From NCBI GenBank assembly GCA_007570785.1, contig ML664157.1, forward strand, positions 7,706,074 through 7,770,073: a stretch of DNA of 64,000 nt, written 5' to 3'. The notes under the pieces were generated by a model that was not told the origin of the DNA, did no database searches, and saw only the letters and a list, made by a program, of their open reading frames with translations. The position numbers and the translations under genes were made by a program. Positions 1 to 10,500 of the stretch are shown here, one piece after another. Origin of the DNA: Antilocapra americana. Lineage: Eukaryota > Chordata > Mammalia > Artiodactyla > Antilocapridae. The first letter of the stretch is position 1; each line of letters opens with the position of its first letter.

Positions 1-178
1 ACCACCAAGGACCTACTGGGAACTCTACTTAATGTTATGTGTTAGCCTGGATGGGAGGGGAGTTCGCAGAGGAATGGATCCTTGTATATGTATAGCTGAG
101 TCTCTTGGCTGTCCACCTGAAACTATTAGAACGTTGTCAATCGGCTACATCCCAATACAAAATAAAAAGTTTTAAAAA
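1..178 (+). mobile_element. L1 LINE, 3' UTR end (5' part outside window)
   Basis: The stretch matches the tail of ruminant L1 elements: the 'gggaactctact' block, a 'tgtatatgtatagctgag' block, 'cacctgaaacta', then 'atacaaaataaaaag' and an A-rich end. It carries no coding sequence. The same terminal block types recur near 63.3 kb, which supports the call. The rest of the element would lie upstream of the window. Confidence 0.8.
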
Positions 179-261
179 TATATGGGTAAGAAAAAAGTGG
201 AGCAAAGGGAACAGAAAGAAAATACCAGCTGAAGAGCAAGGAACCCAGAGTTCAGTAACGG

Positions 262-458
262 TGAGAGTGAAAGTCACTCAGTTGTGTCTGACTGCTTGTG
301 ACCCCATCGACTCTACAGTCCATGGAATTCTCCAGACCAGACTACTGGAGTTGGTAGCCTTTCTCTTCTCCAGGGGATCTTCCCAACCTAGGGGTCGAAC
401 CCAGGTGTCCCACATTGCAGGCTGATTCTTTACCAGCTGAGCCACAAGGGAAGCCCAG
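262..458 (-). mobile_element. Bov-tA SINE
   Basis: Ruminant SINE read on the minus strand: the tRNA-Glu-like head is at the right ('gagccacaagggaagccc') and the BovB-like tail at the left ('gtgaaagtcactcagttgtg'). The A and B box regions are recognisable as 'gctgagccac' and 'ggtcgaaccc'. It is non-coding and depended on LINE machinery for mobility. An open frame on the plus strand here is a SINE artefact. Confidence 0.9.
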
Positions 459-690
459 GGAAATGGTAATGGAAGCTTATTCTAAAAGCTCGTTAATAAT
501 CTTATCAAAGCACCTATTAAGAGGCTTTGGAGAATCTGCCCAAATTCTTATATAGAAAGGAGGAGGAAGGATGGCTATAAATTACAAATCACATGAAGCA
601 ACTGATCTAAACATGTGGTGGCTGATACCTATAATTACTATTTTAGATATTTATTGTTGGTTACTTATTTTTTTGAAGCATGTATTCAAC
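459..690. other. Unassigned spacer
   Basis: AT-rich sequence without a repeat, gene or regulatory signal I can support. Confidence 0.5.
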
Positions 691-2582
691 CAGATCATGA
701 GCTCCTTATGGCAAAATTCAGGCTTAAATTGAAAAAAGTAGGGAAAACCAATAGGACATTCAGATATGACCATATCAAATCCCTTATGATTATACAGTGA
801 AGGTGATGAATAGATTCAAGGGATTACATCTGGTAGACAGAATGCCTGAAAAACTATGGATGGAGGTTCATAACTTTGTTCAGGAGGCAATGACCAAAAC
901 CATCCTAAAGAAAAAGAAATGAGAGATGGCAAAGTGGTTGTCTGAAGAGGCTTTGCAAATATTAATAGCTGAGGAAAGAAGAGAAGTCAAAGGCAAGGGG
1001 GAAAGGGAAAGATATACCCAATTGAACCTAACCAGACCTAACAGAAGCAGAAGATATTAAGAAGAGGTGGCAAGAATACACAGAAGAACTGTACAGAAAT
1101 AGATCTTAATGACCCAGATAACCATGATGGTGTGGTCACTCACCTAGAGCCAACATCCTGGAGTGTGAAGTCAAGTGGACCTTAGGAAGCATTACAACCA
1201 ACAAAGCTAGTGGAGGTGATGGAATTCCAGCTGAGTTATTTCAAATTCTAAATGATGATGCTGTGAAAGTGCTGCACTCAACATGCCAGCAAATTTGGAA
1301 AACTCAACAGTGGCCACAGGATTGGAAAAGGTTAGTTTTCATTCCAATCCCAAAGAAGGGCAATGCCAAAGAATGCTCAAACTATCACACAATGGCACTC
1401 ATTTTACATGCTAGCAAGGTAATGCTCAAAATCCTTCAAGCTAGGCTTCAACAGTTCATGAACCAAGAACTTCCAAATGTACAAGCTGGCTTTAGAAAAG
1501 GCAGAGGAACCAGAGATCAAATTGTCAACATCCATTGGATTAGAAAAAACAAGGAAATTCCAGAAAAATATCTATTTCTGCTTAATTGACTATGCTAAAG
1601 CCTTTGACTATGTGGATCACAACAAACTGTGGAAAATTTTTAAAGAGATGGGAATACCAGACCACCTTATCTGCCTCCTGAGAAACCTGTATGCAGGTTA
1701 AGGAGCAATAGTTAGAACTGGACATGAAACAGCAGACTGATTCAAAACTGGGAAAGGAGTACATCGGGGATGTACATTGTCACCTTGCTTATTTAACTTC
1801 TATGCAGAATACATCATTAGAAATGCCAGGCTAGAAAAAGCACAAGCTGGGATTAAGACTGCTGAGAGAAATATCAATAACTTTGGTTATGCATATGACA
1901 CTACCCTTAATGGCAGAAAGTGAAGAGGAACTAAAGGGCCTGTTGTTGAAAGTGAAAGGGGAGTGTGAAAAACTGGCTTAAAACTCAACATTCAAAAACT
2001 AAGATCATAGCATCTGGCCCCATCACTTCATGACAAATTGAGGTGGAAAAAAAGATGCTTGCTCCTTGGAAGAAAAGCTGTGACAAAGCTAGGCAGTATA
2101 TTAAAAAGCAGAGACATCACTTTGCCTGCAAAGGTCTATATAGTGAAATCTATTTTTTTTTCCTATAGTCATGTATGGATGTGTGAGTTGAACAAAGAGG
2201 GCTGAGCACTGAAGAATTGATGCCTTTGAACTGTGATGCTGGAGAAGACTCTTGAGAGTCCCTTGGACAGTAAGGAGATCAAACCAGTCAATCCTAAACA
2301 AAATCAGTCCTCAATATTCATTGGAAGGACTGATGCTGAAGCTGACATTTCAATATTTTGACCATCTGATGCGAAGAGCTGACTCACTGGAAAAGACCTT
2401 GATCCTGGAAAAGATTGAAGACAAAAGGAGAAGGGGGTGGCAGAGGATGAGATGGTTAGATAGCATCACTGACTCAATAGACATGAGTTTGAGCAGACTC
2501 CAGGAGATAGTAGAAGACAGAGGAGCCTGGCGTGCTCCAGTCCACAGAGTCAGACCTTACTTAGTGACTGAACAGCAACAGC
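691..2582 (+). mobile_element. BovB LINE (RTE clade), 5'-truncated, 1.9 kb
   Basis: BovB is a non-LTR retrotransposon whose single large protein carries an AP-type endonuclease and a reverse transcriptase. This copy starts inside the end of the endonuclease region ('DHELLMAKFRLKLKK' readable) and runs through the RT to the 3' end near 'gtgactgaacagcaaca'. RT landmarks are recognisable: 'WPQDWKRLVFIPIPKKGNA', 'DYAKAFD' around 1.59 kb, then the C-terminal 'SLSRLQEIVEDRGAW' block. The frame is broken many times; the longest pieces are 108, 74 and 116 residues. The catalytic YADD codons at 1888-1899 now read YAYD, so an active-site aspartate is gone. No convincing target-site duplication is visible. 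Confidence 0.93.
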
Positions 2583-3499
2583 ATTCAGTCATGGTAAGTT
2601 AAATTGCATAAGTTAGGGGATGTGGGTAGGCCCTGTGATACCAGAGTGTCATTTATTGTTGTGGCTTTCCCCTAGTGCTTTCATGTGATCTTAATTCTAT
2701 GGCATATATGCAACAGTTAATATTCCAGAGTGTGTGCCTGTGGCATTTGAGAGATAATGTGGTTTCAGGTTGTGATATCTAATTTTCATCATGAATTGAT
2801 ACTTGTTCACCCATATCTATACACCCCCATCTCCCAAACTGGGGATCATTTATCCAGGAACTGGTGACTTTTGTTGGCTTTTGTTTGTAGTTTTCACTGA
2901 CTTTAAGTACTTTTGATAATTTATTTTCACAAAGTTTCAATCTGAAGTCAGAGGCTCAGACAAAGAAAGACTCTACTGCCTAGAGATTAGGAGTCCTAAT
3001 GAGAGTTTCCAGTCTGGTTCAAGGGGAAAAAAAATTGTTAGGGGCAAGAGAGGTGGGGCATATAATGGGTCTTGTAAGGAGGAGATGGCCTCTAGGGATC
3101 AAGCCCAACAAATGTAATCAAACTTCAGCTTCCATCAGTCACAGGATGTATACATATGAATTTACTCCTAGTGGTCCTCTCCTTTTTTTCCCTTACCTTT
3201 CTTACATGGCCTTTGTAGGCATTTTAGTGTGTGACTGCTACATTATTGCTCTATTAAACAATGAACACAATTTGTATGTTGATGTTTAACTCATACCCCT
3301 CATTCCATCACTCTGTAGAATAGTTATGTAACTGAACAGACTGTATCTAACTCTTATTTGACCCTCATTTACTTCCTCCTTCCATTGTTCCAAACTCATG
3401 GAGCCCTTGAACAATTTTAAATCCTTCTCTAATCCCTTTCTTGATGCAGGTTATTACCAGTGCAGGCAACTCAACAAAATAATGCTTTCACTGTATATC
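2583..3499. other. Unassigned region
   Basis: About 0.9 kb without a repeat I can name. A 96-residue open frame at 2999-3289 shows no recognisable domain and has no supporting splice or promoter context, so I do not call a gene. Confidence 0.5.
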
Positions 3500-3630
3500 A
3501 CTCCCCTGTTTAAGTGGCTACTGAGGTTCCCTGTTACTTATTAGATTTAGTCTATTTCTCTTATTAAAATTTTAGCCCTCCTAAAACATCTTTCTGGTAC
3601 TTTCTCCTACCACTTCTGTGTTTCTCTAAC
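3500..3630 (+). mobile_element. L2 LINE fragment, degenerate
   Basis: The order 'ctcccctgtttaagtggct', a 'ttagatttagtc' block, a 'ttagccctcctaaaac' block and 'tttctcctaccacttctg' follows the 3' part of mammalian L2 on the plus strand. It is strongly diverged, as expected for a mammal-wide repeat. Confidence 0.45.
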
Positions 3631-3635
3631 CTGGC

Positions 3636-3793
3636 TGATAATTAAAATCCTCTGGGAAACTCTTTGAAAGACACTGTTCCTGACCTGACCTCTAGAGCTT
3701 ATGATTTAAGTGACCTGGGGTGTGGACTGGAGGATAAGTATTTTCCCTTTAACTTAGGTATTTCTAATTTGAAGCCAGGCTTGAGAGCCACTT
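3636..3793 (+). mobile_element. hAT-Charlie MITE, MER20-like
   Basis: The core 'aatcctctgggaaactctt', then 'ctctagagcttatgattt', 'gacctggggtgtggactg' and the end 'gccaggcttgagagccact' match the layout of the MER20/MER5 group of non-autonomous hAT-Charlie elements. The left inverted repeat is degraded. It is the first of three such fossils in a row. Confidence 0.55.
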
Positions 3794-3802
3794 ATGCAAA
3801 CT

Positions 3803-3940
3803 AGTGGTTCCAGACCATGAGCATCTGCGTCACCTGGGAACTTGCTAGGAATGCAAATCATTTGACCCCACCCCAGATCTTATGAATCAGAAATCCTGGG
3901 GATGAAACCAGAAACCTGTATTTCAATAAGATTCTGACAT
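3803..3940 (+). mobile_element. hAT-Charlie MITE, MER5A-like
   Basis: It begins 'agtggttccagaccatgag' and continues 'cacctgggaacttgctag', 'gaccccaccccagatctta', 'gaatcagaaatcctgggg', the typical MER5A order. The right inverted repeat is missing or truncated. Non-coding. Confidence 0.7.
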
Positions 3941-3951
3941 ATATCAAAGCT

Positions 3952-4218
3952 GTGCTGTCTAATGTGGTAGTTACCTGTGGCTATTAAGCACTTGAATTGT
4001 GGCTAGTCCAAATTGAGATGGACTATAATATCAAGTACACGATAATATTTGAAGACCCAGTACAAAAAGAGAATATGAAAGTCATGTAAATGATATTTTA
4101 AACTAATAAAATGTTGAAATTATATTGGGCAGGTTAAAGAAAATGTATTGTTATGATGAATTTTACCTATTTCTTTTTTTAAAATGTGCCTGCTAGAAAT
4201 TACATATATGGCTTGCAT
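3952..4218 (+). mobile_element. hAT-type MITE ('gtgctgtctaat' family), interrupted at its 3' end
   Basis: It starts 'gtgctgtctaatgtggtag', followed by 'gtggctattaagcacttga' and 'gtggctagtccaaattgag', and ends 'tacatatatggcttgcat' where a Bov-tA SINE begins. These blocks are characteristic of a mammalian hAT-Charlie MITE whose exact family name I cannot fix. I do not see the expected right inverted repeat beyond the SINE. Confidence 0.55.
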
Positions 4219-4432
4219 TGGGCTTCCCGGGTGACCACCCAGATTCTTTAGGGTAAAGGATCTGCCTGCCAAATGCAGGAAACACAGGTTAGATCCCTGG
4301 GTGGGGAAGATTCCCCTGGAGAAGTAAATGGCAATCCACTCCAATATTCTTGCCTGTGAAATCCCATGGACAGAGGAGCCTGGAAGGTACAGTCCAAGGG
4401 TCACAAAGAATTAGACATGACTGAGTGCATGA
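4219..4432 (+). mobile_element. Bov-tA SINE with TSD
   Basis: Plus-strand Bov-tA: head 'gggcttcccgggtgacc', middle 'ggcaatccactccaatattc', tail 'cacaaagaattagacatg'. The 6-bp word 'ttgcat' lies on both sides (4213-4218 and 4433-4438) and is the likely target-site duplication. It entered the end of a hAT fossil. Confidence 0.92.
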
Positions 4433-4917
4433 TTGCATATCTATGCCATCGTTATTTTCCTACTCAGAATCCTTTCAAAATGGTTTAACCAAAACACAGA
4501 CTTGATTTTTGATTCCATACCTCTGCCCCTTTCATGCATCATTTGCATCATTAAATAGTCCTTCCTACCCCTCCATTCTTGAACCATTCTGGCTGATTTT
4601 TCCAGATTGAACTTTTCTTTTTACTTTGTCTTTTTTACTTCAAAAGTGTCTCCTGGCCACTCTATCTCCTGGCCTATGATAACTTTATTTCTCTATTTTT
4701 GCAGTTCCTAATTCCAGAAGGTAAGGGAGATTCATAAAGGAACAATTATGACTGGAGAACTCATAGGAAGGGGGCAGTGTCTCAATTTTCAAGGATGGTA
4801 AAATCATCAAAAGGTGGAAGAGGAGGGTACCAAGCTGTCATACTGAAGTGGTGAGGTCTGGAATTCCTAAATGGCAGAGCCCAGTCCCCTTTATTTGTAT
4901 CCTCCACAGTTCAGGTT
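4433..4917. other. Unassigned region with a splice-like motif pair
   Basis: No repeat is recognised. A pyrimidine tract followed by 'gcag' (4701-4704) and a 'gtaaggg' donor-like word from 4721 bracket 16 bases. This can occur by chance and I do not call an exon. Confidence 0.4.
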
Positions 4918-5145
4918 GGGCTTCCCAGTAGATCAGTGGGTAAAAAATCCACCTGCAATACAGGAGGTATGGGAGATGCAGGTTCGATCTCTGGGGTTGG
5001 GAAGGTTCCTTGGAGGAGGAAATGGCAACCCACTCTAGTATACTTGCCTGGGTAATCCCATGGACAGAGGAACCTGGCAAGCTACAGCCCACAGGGTTGC
5101 AAAGAGTCAGACACAGGCTAAAGGGACAGAGCACACACACACTCA
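4918..5145 (+). mobile_element. Bov-tA SINE
   Basis: Plus-strand copy from 'gggcttcccagtagatcag' through 'ggcaacccactctagtata' to 'gcaaagagtcagacacagg', ending in a short CA tail ('gcacacacacac'). CA tails are common at Bov-tA 3' ends. The copy is only mildly diverged. Confidence 0.92.
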
Positions 5146-5383
5146 TGCACATAGAGTGGGTCAATCTGTGTCCTGCAAGGCAGGAGCCCAGTAGACGTAT
5201 GTGGCTGATGAAGGTGATGGACTTTAGAAGCCAGGATGAGGGAAGGACAGCTGCTGGAAAACTGGATAAAAGCCATGGGATCCAAGAATGAGGCTTCTTT
5301 TTTAAACAAAAAAAATCTCGTGTTCCCATTTAATAAGATGGTGACAAAATTCACAGGTTAATTGGTTTCAGTAACTTATAGAA

Positions 5384-6060
5384 GCTCAACATTCAGAAAA
5401 CTAAGATCATGACAATCTGGTTCCATCACTTCATGGCAAATCGATGGGGAAACAGTGGCTGACTTTATTTTTCTGGGTTCCAAAATCACTGCAGATGGTG
5501 ATTGCAGCCATGAAATCAAAAGATGCTTACTTCTTGGAAGGAAAGTTATGACCAACCTAGATAGAATATTAAAAAGCACAGATATTACTTTGTCAACAAA
5601 GGTCCATCTAGTTAAGGCTATGGTTTTTCCAATGGTCATGTATGGATGTGAGAGTTGGATTATAAAGAAAGCTGAGCGCCAAAGAATTGATGCTTTTGAA
5701 CCATGGTGGTGGAGAAGACTCTTGAGAGTCCCATGGTCTGCAAGAAGATCCAACCAGTCCATCCTAAAGGAGATCAGTCCTGGGTGTTCATTGGAAGGAC
5801 TGATGTTGAAGCTGAAACTCCAATACTTTGGCCACCTGATGTGAAGAGCTGACTCATTGGAACAGACCCTAATGCTGGGAAGGATTGGGGGCAGGAGGAG
5901 AATGGGATGACAGAGGATGAGATGGTTGGATGGCATCACTGACTCAATGGACATGGGTTTAGGTGGACTCTGGGAGTTGGTTATGGACAGGGAGGCCTGG
6001 CATGCTGTGGTTCATGGGGTCACAAAGAGTTGGACACAACTGTGCGACTGAACTGAACTG
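5384..6060 (+). mobile_element. BovB LINE, 5'-truncated, with TSD
   Basis: The copy covers only the C-terminal quarter of the BovB protein and the 3' end, closing with 'ctgaactgaactg'. A 129-residue frame (5455-5844) preserves the conserved 'FLGSKITADGDCSHEIKR' and 'SILKEISPG' blocks. Flanks carry an 11-bp duplication with one mismatch: 'aacttatagaa' (5373-5383) and 'aacttgtagaa' (6061-6071), so this is an independent target-primed insertion. It has no RT catalytic domain. Confidence 0.93.
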
Positions 6061-6071
6061 AACTTGTAGAA

Positions 6072-7956
6072 ATCAAGCCATGTATTTGGGGCTTTTATGA
6101 TTATGGGAATAGGGGTGCCAGCAAAGAGAACATTTAAGTAATACTTTAGGGGCTTTTTCTTATTTGTTTCCTATGTTCTATTTTATATCAGGTACAATTT
6201 TGCTTAAAGGGTGTAAGAGACTAGATGACCTCAAAATATGACTTTCTGCTCAGAACTCTACTCCCTACACCATGTAAGGCAGACCCATGTCTCTTCTCTA
6301 GTCTATTTAAAATCCCACAGCACTCTCCTCTTGCAGCTTTTTTCTACTGATACCTTCTCAGCATTTTCTTTCTTGTCATTTCCCACCATTGTGTAACATT
6401 AAGACAGAAAAAATAATGATGTTAGGGATGTGAAAGGGGAGATCTTAAAGCAGAAAAATAAAAAAGCTAACCATGTTTCTTCTCATATGGAATTTGTTTG
6501 CTAACCCTCAGTCCACTCTAGTACATGAATTAATTTTATTCTTTCTATAATCATGCAAATTTAGAAAGCTAATGTTTAATATTTCTCAGAAAGAACCATT
6601 TAAACCACCAGATGCTTTAACAGTTGCTTCAAGTTCTTCAGAAAGTTCTCACATGAAAACATGAATTTGATCTTTGAAAAGCTTCTCAGGGAAACAAGTA
6701 GTAATGCTTGAATTGATTAGAACTTTCTGCCTCCAGAATCCTTTAATTCTCATTAATAAGGAAGAAAATTATCTACTAGCAAATACTTTCTAAGACTCAA
6801 ATAGTGATGTTTTATATGCAATCAAGACAATGAAGCACCTAGATATGATATTATCAAGTTATAAGTTATCCATTTCTCATCACCACCTGAAAAAAATATT
6901 TTTTTTTTAAATGAACCTACTTGCAAATGAACCTGTAAAATACCACCAGCCAAGCATGATACTGGGATAAAGCATTTCATCAAAACGTCTATAGACCATT
7001 TCTCTAAAGTATAGATGAATATCTTGCAAGTTATCACATAGTGCACATTTTCAGAGTCACTTTGGGGAGAAATGTGATAACATATTTTTTTTATGAAAAG
7101 AGGCAATGTGATCAATAAAATAAAAGGGCAGATTTGAAATGCAGAAATCAATTTTTAGTGAGGAATGAATGACAAAAACAAGTTATTTAGTTTCCAAAAC
7201 GTGTGTGCTGTCTTGGTCTATTTTATTTTGTTATATCTTTTTTTTTTTTTACCCAACCATCATTTTGGTTTCCATTCCCCAGGAACCCTCTATGCTATTG
7301 CCAAAGCTGTGTTGCTGACATAGGTTTTCAAGATCAGGAATGGTTCTATCAATTCTCTTTTCTTTCCCAAAGATGATTGACACCTTTTCTCCCTGCCACC
7401 CCTCCCCCCAAACAATTTCCTATAAATGAAATTTTACTCCTTTAGAAAGTAGCAAAGGTATGAAGTTAGAGGGGATACTTGTATAGCCTCAGAATATTCA
7501 CCAGAAATTAATAATAAGCACTGTAGTCATAAATCTACTTCCTTGTGCAGCACAACCTTTGAGGTTGCAAATTGGCTCTGGAGGCCCCAGGTTTGGTTTG
7601 GGTAGCTGTCACTTCAGAGACTCCATATCTTAACGAGCTTTCCTTGTGCAAATCCAAAGATTCACTAAATGTGGAAAATCTTATATCTGAACACTGCTCT
7701 CAAATAATGGCCCTCACCTTCCTAACAGTAGCTGCTTTCAGTTTCTCTAGTGGGTGCCCAGTTAATGTGTTGACTTTGAGTCTGTTTCTCAAACTTCTCC
7801 TGCCTTGGTTTGAATGGCAAGCAATGACCTTCCTCAGGCTGTGGGTAGGTTCATTCATCCAATGGGAGGCAAGAGTGGGTCAGAGGAAGGAAGATGGCAG
7901 TGGTGTTTTCCCTCTCTTTTTTTTTTCCTTCTGATTTTCATGCCATTTATGGCAGC
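6072..7956. other. Unassigned AT-rich region
   Basis: About 1.9 kb with no repeat family or gene I can support. It contains short T-runs (for example 7230-7241). Open frames of 109 and 120 residues show no domain. Confidence 0.5.
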
Positions 7957-8165
7957 ATCGAGTGGGGTTGGTGGTAAAGAATTTGCTTTCCAGTGCATGA
8001 AACATAAGACATGTGGGTTTGATTCCTGGATCCAGAAGAATCCCTGGAGGAAGGCATGGCAACCCACACCAGTATTCTTGCCTGGAGAATCCCATAAACA
8101 GAGGAACCATGAGCTATAGTCCATAGGATCACAAGCAGTCAGACACTACTAAAGCAGCTTAGCAC
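7957..8165 (+). mobile_element. Bov-tA SINE
   Basis: Plus strand. The first head bases are diverged ('gagtggggttggtggtaaag'), then 'gggtttgattcctgg', 'ggcaacccacaccagtatt' and the tail 'aaagcagcttagcacatag'. Four overlapping open frames on both strands here come from the SINE and are not genes. Confidence 0.88.
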
Positions 8166-9870
8166 ATAGCTCTGACTTGTGCCAGGCAGCTCCTCTTCCT
8201 GAGGTCCCAGCTCCTCTGGTCAATGCCTTCCATGTCTGCATCCCACAAAACATCCTGGCTGTGGGCTCTTATTATGTCACTTCTGGTTCCTTCCAGGCCT
8301 AGGCATGATAGCTTCTTTCTGCTTTTGCCAAACTCTGGGTAGCCTCACCATCCCCTCATAGGTGTCTCTGTATTTTCACCAGCTGTTTCAGGAGATACTC
8401 TAGCTCCTTCTAGGTCTCCTTACTGGCCTGAGGTACCCACTGCCCTGCCACTATGAGTTCTGACTGCTGAGAGTTCAAAACCAGCCTCCTTCTCTGAGAC
8501 TTGGCTGATGGAGTTGACAGAGCAGTCACCACCCGTGCTGATGGTTATGAAATGCTGACCCTCTTTTGTCACGGAAGGGATAATTCTTCGGTGGGGTTTA
8601 TGACCCAGAGACCTCTTCCTGTGGATCAGGCCAAGGCTGTGCATGACTTGAGTCCCATCTTTGCTTAGTTCTATCTTCTTCTCTATCCTGATTTTCTCTC
8701 TCCTTCACTTTTCTTAAACAGCACACCTTCAGAAAAATCACATGCTCTCAAATCCTTGTCCCAAGCTATCATTTCTTGGTGACCCAAACTGAGGAAGCAG
8801 TGTAATTCAGCCCCTCTGTTTGGAAGTCTTAGGGTAGTTTGTGTTTTCCTGACTGTATCCTGAATGATACAGAAAGCTTAAAGTAACTCTCAGCATCTCA
8901 CTTGTGAAAAAAACAAAAGCACAATGATAGCACCTGTTTGGGTATTTTAATACAAAAGCAAGCTCATGCCCACTACTTATTTGATTGCCCTCACCCCTCT
9001 CTGAGGTAGAGTTTCCCCCTCATTGTCTCCCTCTAATCTCAGTGGTTTTCTTTTAGTTTCTTTAATACAGTATATTTCTTCCTACCTCAGATTAGTTTCC
9101 AAATGCTGTTACTTTTTCTGGAATGGGGTAAGGGATATTAGGTGAATTGTCTACATGACAGCTCATCCAGGAGATAGAACTGGGTCATATTTTCTGAGAC
9201 CCAAGACAGTGAGTTTTCTGTTGCTCCACATCTTTCTAATTAGGAAACAACCAGGCAGAAAATACTTTTTAAAGAGGAAATTAACACAATAAAGTAAAAA
9301 GATCTTTCAGGTTATACTGCTAACTTCCTGTTTTGCATCGAGAAGTAAGTTATCTCTCCTTGATGCTCATTTAGAGACCTTAGATCTTTCTGACAAGAGC
9401 ATGGGTCAAGACAAAACTCAGCCTCCCAGAGATAATTCTCACTGGCATCCTTACCTTCTCCTCCAGGCAAGGAAATCTACCCACCAGTGTAATTCTGAGG
9501 GATCCCTGAGAAGTGAGCTATGGGTGGTGATCATCCTTCCACTGAGGACCACTTCCTTCCTCTCCACCCCAACTTCCACCATCATTCTGCCTACTCTCAA
9601 CTTTAAATGGAAGAGTTCTCTAATGCCCTTGCCCCTTGATGGTTCTTTGATCTCTGTAACTCCACTGGCTTTCATATTCACTTGCTCTTGTCATGACTTG
9701 GAAGTCTCCTCCTTTGAAACATGAAGCTTCAATAACTTGCCATCAAACAACAATCTCATATTTTTCCAGCTCTTACTCCATCACCCTAGCACACTCATTA
9801 GTCTCATAAAATTAATTTGATTCATTTTACCAATTTCTCAACTATTTGTCACCTTCACTTTGTTCCTGAC
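8166..9870. other. Unassigned region, possibly holding degenerate old repeats
   Basis: The stretch 8255-8400 ('ttccaggcctaggcatgat', 'ctctgggtagcctcaccat') and 8740-8810 ('caaatccttgtcccaagct') have the feel of decayed mammal-wide LTR or L1 3' sequence, but I cannot name a family. The remainder shows nothing specific. Confidence 0.35.
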
Positions 9871-9904
9871 TTTAGATTAGATTAGATAGATTAGATTAGA
9901 TTCT
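9871..9904. repeat. Short tandem repeat, (TTAGA)n-type
   Basis: About six imperfect 5-base units of 'ttaga/tagat' with one shortened unit ('gatagatt'). Confidence 0.85.
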
Positions 9905-10394
9905 ATAATCTCTGGTGTTTGGCTACAAAGAGCACAGTAAACAATGGAGTTGAACTATTCTCTTGCCAGTATCCTCAGCTCCCATACTCCCTTTTTCATC
10001 TTCACCATTATGGCAGTATTCCTGCCTAGACAGCTACAATTTCTCTTCTCAGTTCCTAAAACCTAATGAATGAGTACTACTGAGGAAGCCAAAATTCATC
10101 TTGGCACTATGAACAGATAGAAATCTATTTCAGTTGGACTATTGAAATTATTAAGTATGAAATTACTAAAACTTACATATGCTTACACATCATTCCAGTC
10201 TGATGATGAGATGTCCCTTCCTGTTCAAAGACAAATCAGCCCAGGCAAGATATTCCCTTCCATGAGTTTACTGAGAATATGTATAACATTTTATCCCTAT
10301 TTCAATATTAGAACCTGGAGCATGATATATAGTCAATAAGTATTTTATTTAATGACTCATTTTCTTTCCCATATTTTCCATAGCTTATATCATA
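9905..10394. other. Unassigned region
   Basis: No repeat or gene supported. A 65-residue frame at 10142-10339 shows no domain. Confidence 0.5.
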
Positions 10395-10500
10395 TTCAAG
10401 TCTATCTACCTTACTAAACTGTGAGTTCCTTGAGGACAGTAATTGTTTCTTAGTCATTTTTTATCCCTTATACCAGGCAATGTCTGAAACATAGTAGGTG
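10395..10500 (+). mobile_element. L2 LINE 3' end fragment
   Basis: The order 'aaactgtgagttccttgag', 'gacagtaattgtttcttag', 'tataccaggcaatgtctga', 'acatagtaggtg' follows the 3' terminus of mammalian L2 on the plus strand. Confidence 0.65.

Noticed and set aside
5010..5329. Frames of 93 and 163 residues on opposite strands near 5 kb
   Set aside because: They read through a Bov-tA SINE and its flank; no domain outside the SINE part.
7814..8132. Four overlapping frames of 61-101 residues
   Set aside because: All run through the Bov-tA copy at 7,957-8,165.
9871..9904. Interstitial telomere-like array
   Set aside because: The unit is TTAGA-type, not TTAGGG; an ordinary simple repeat.
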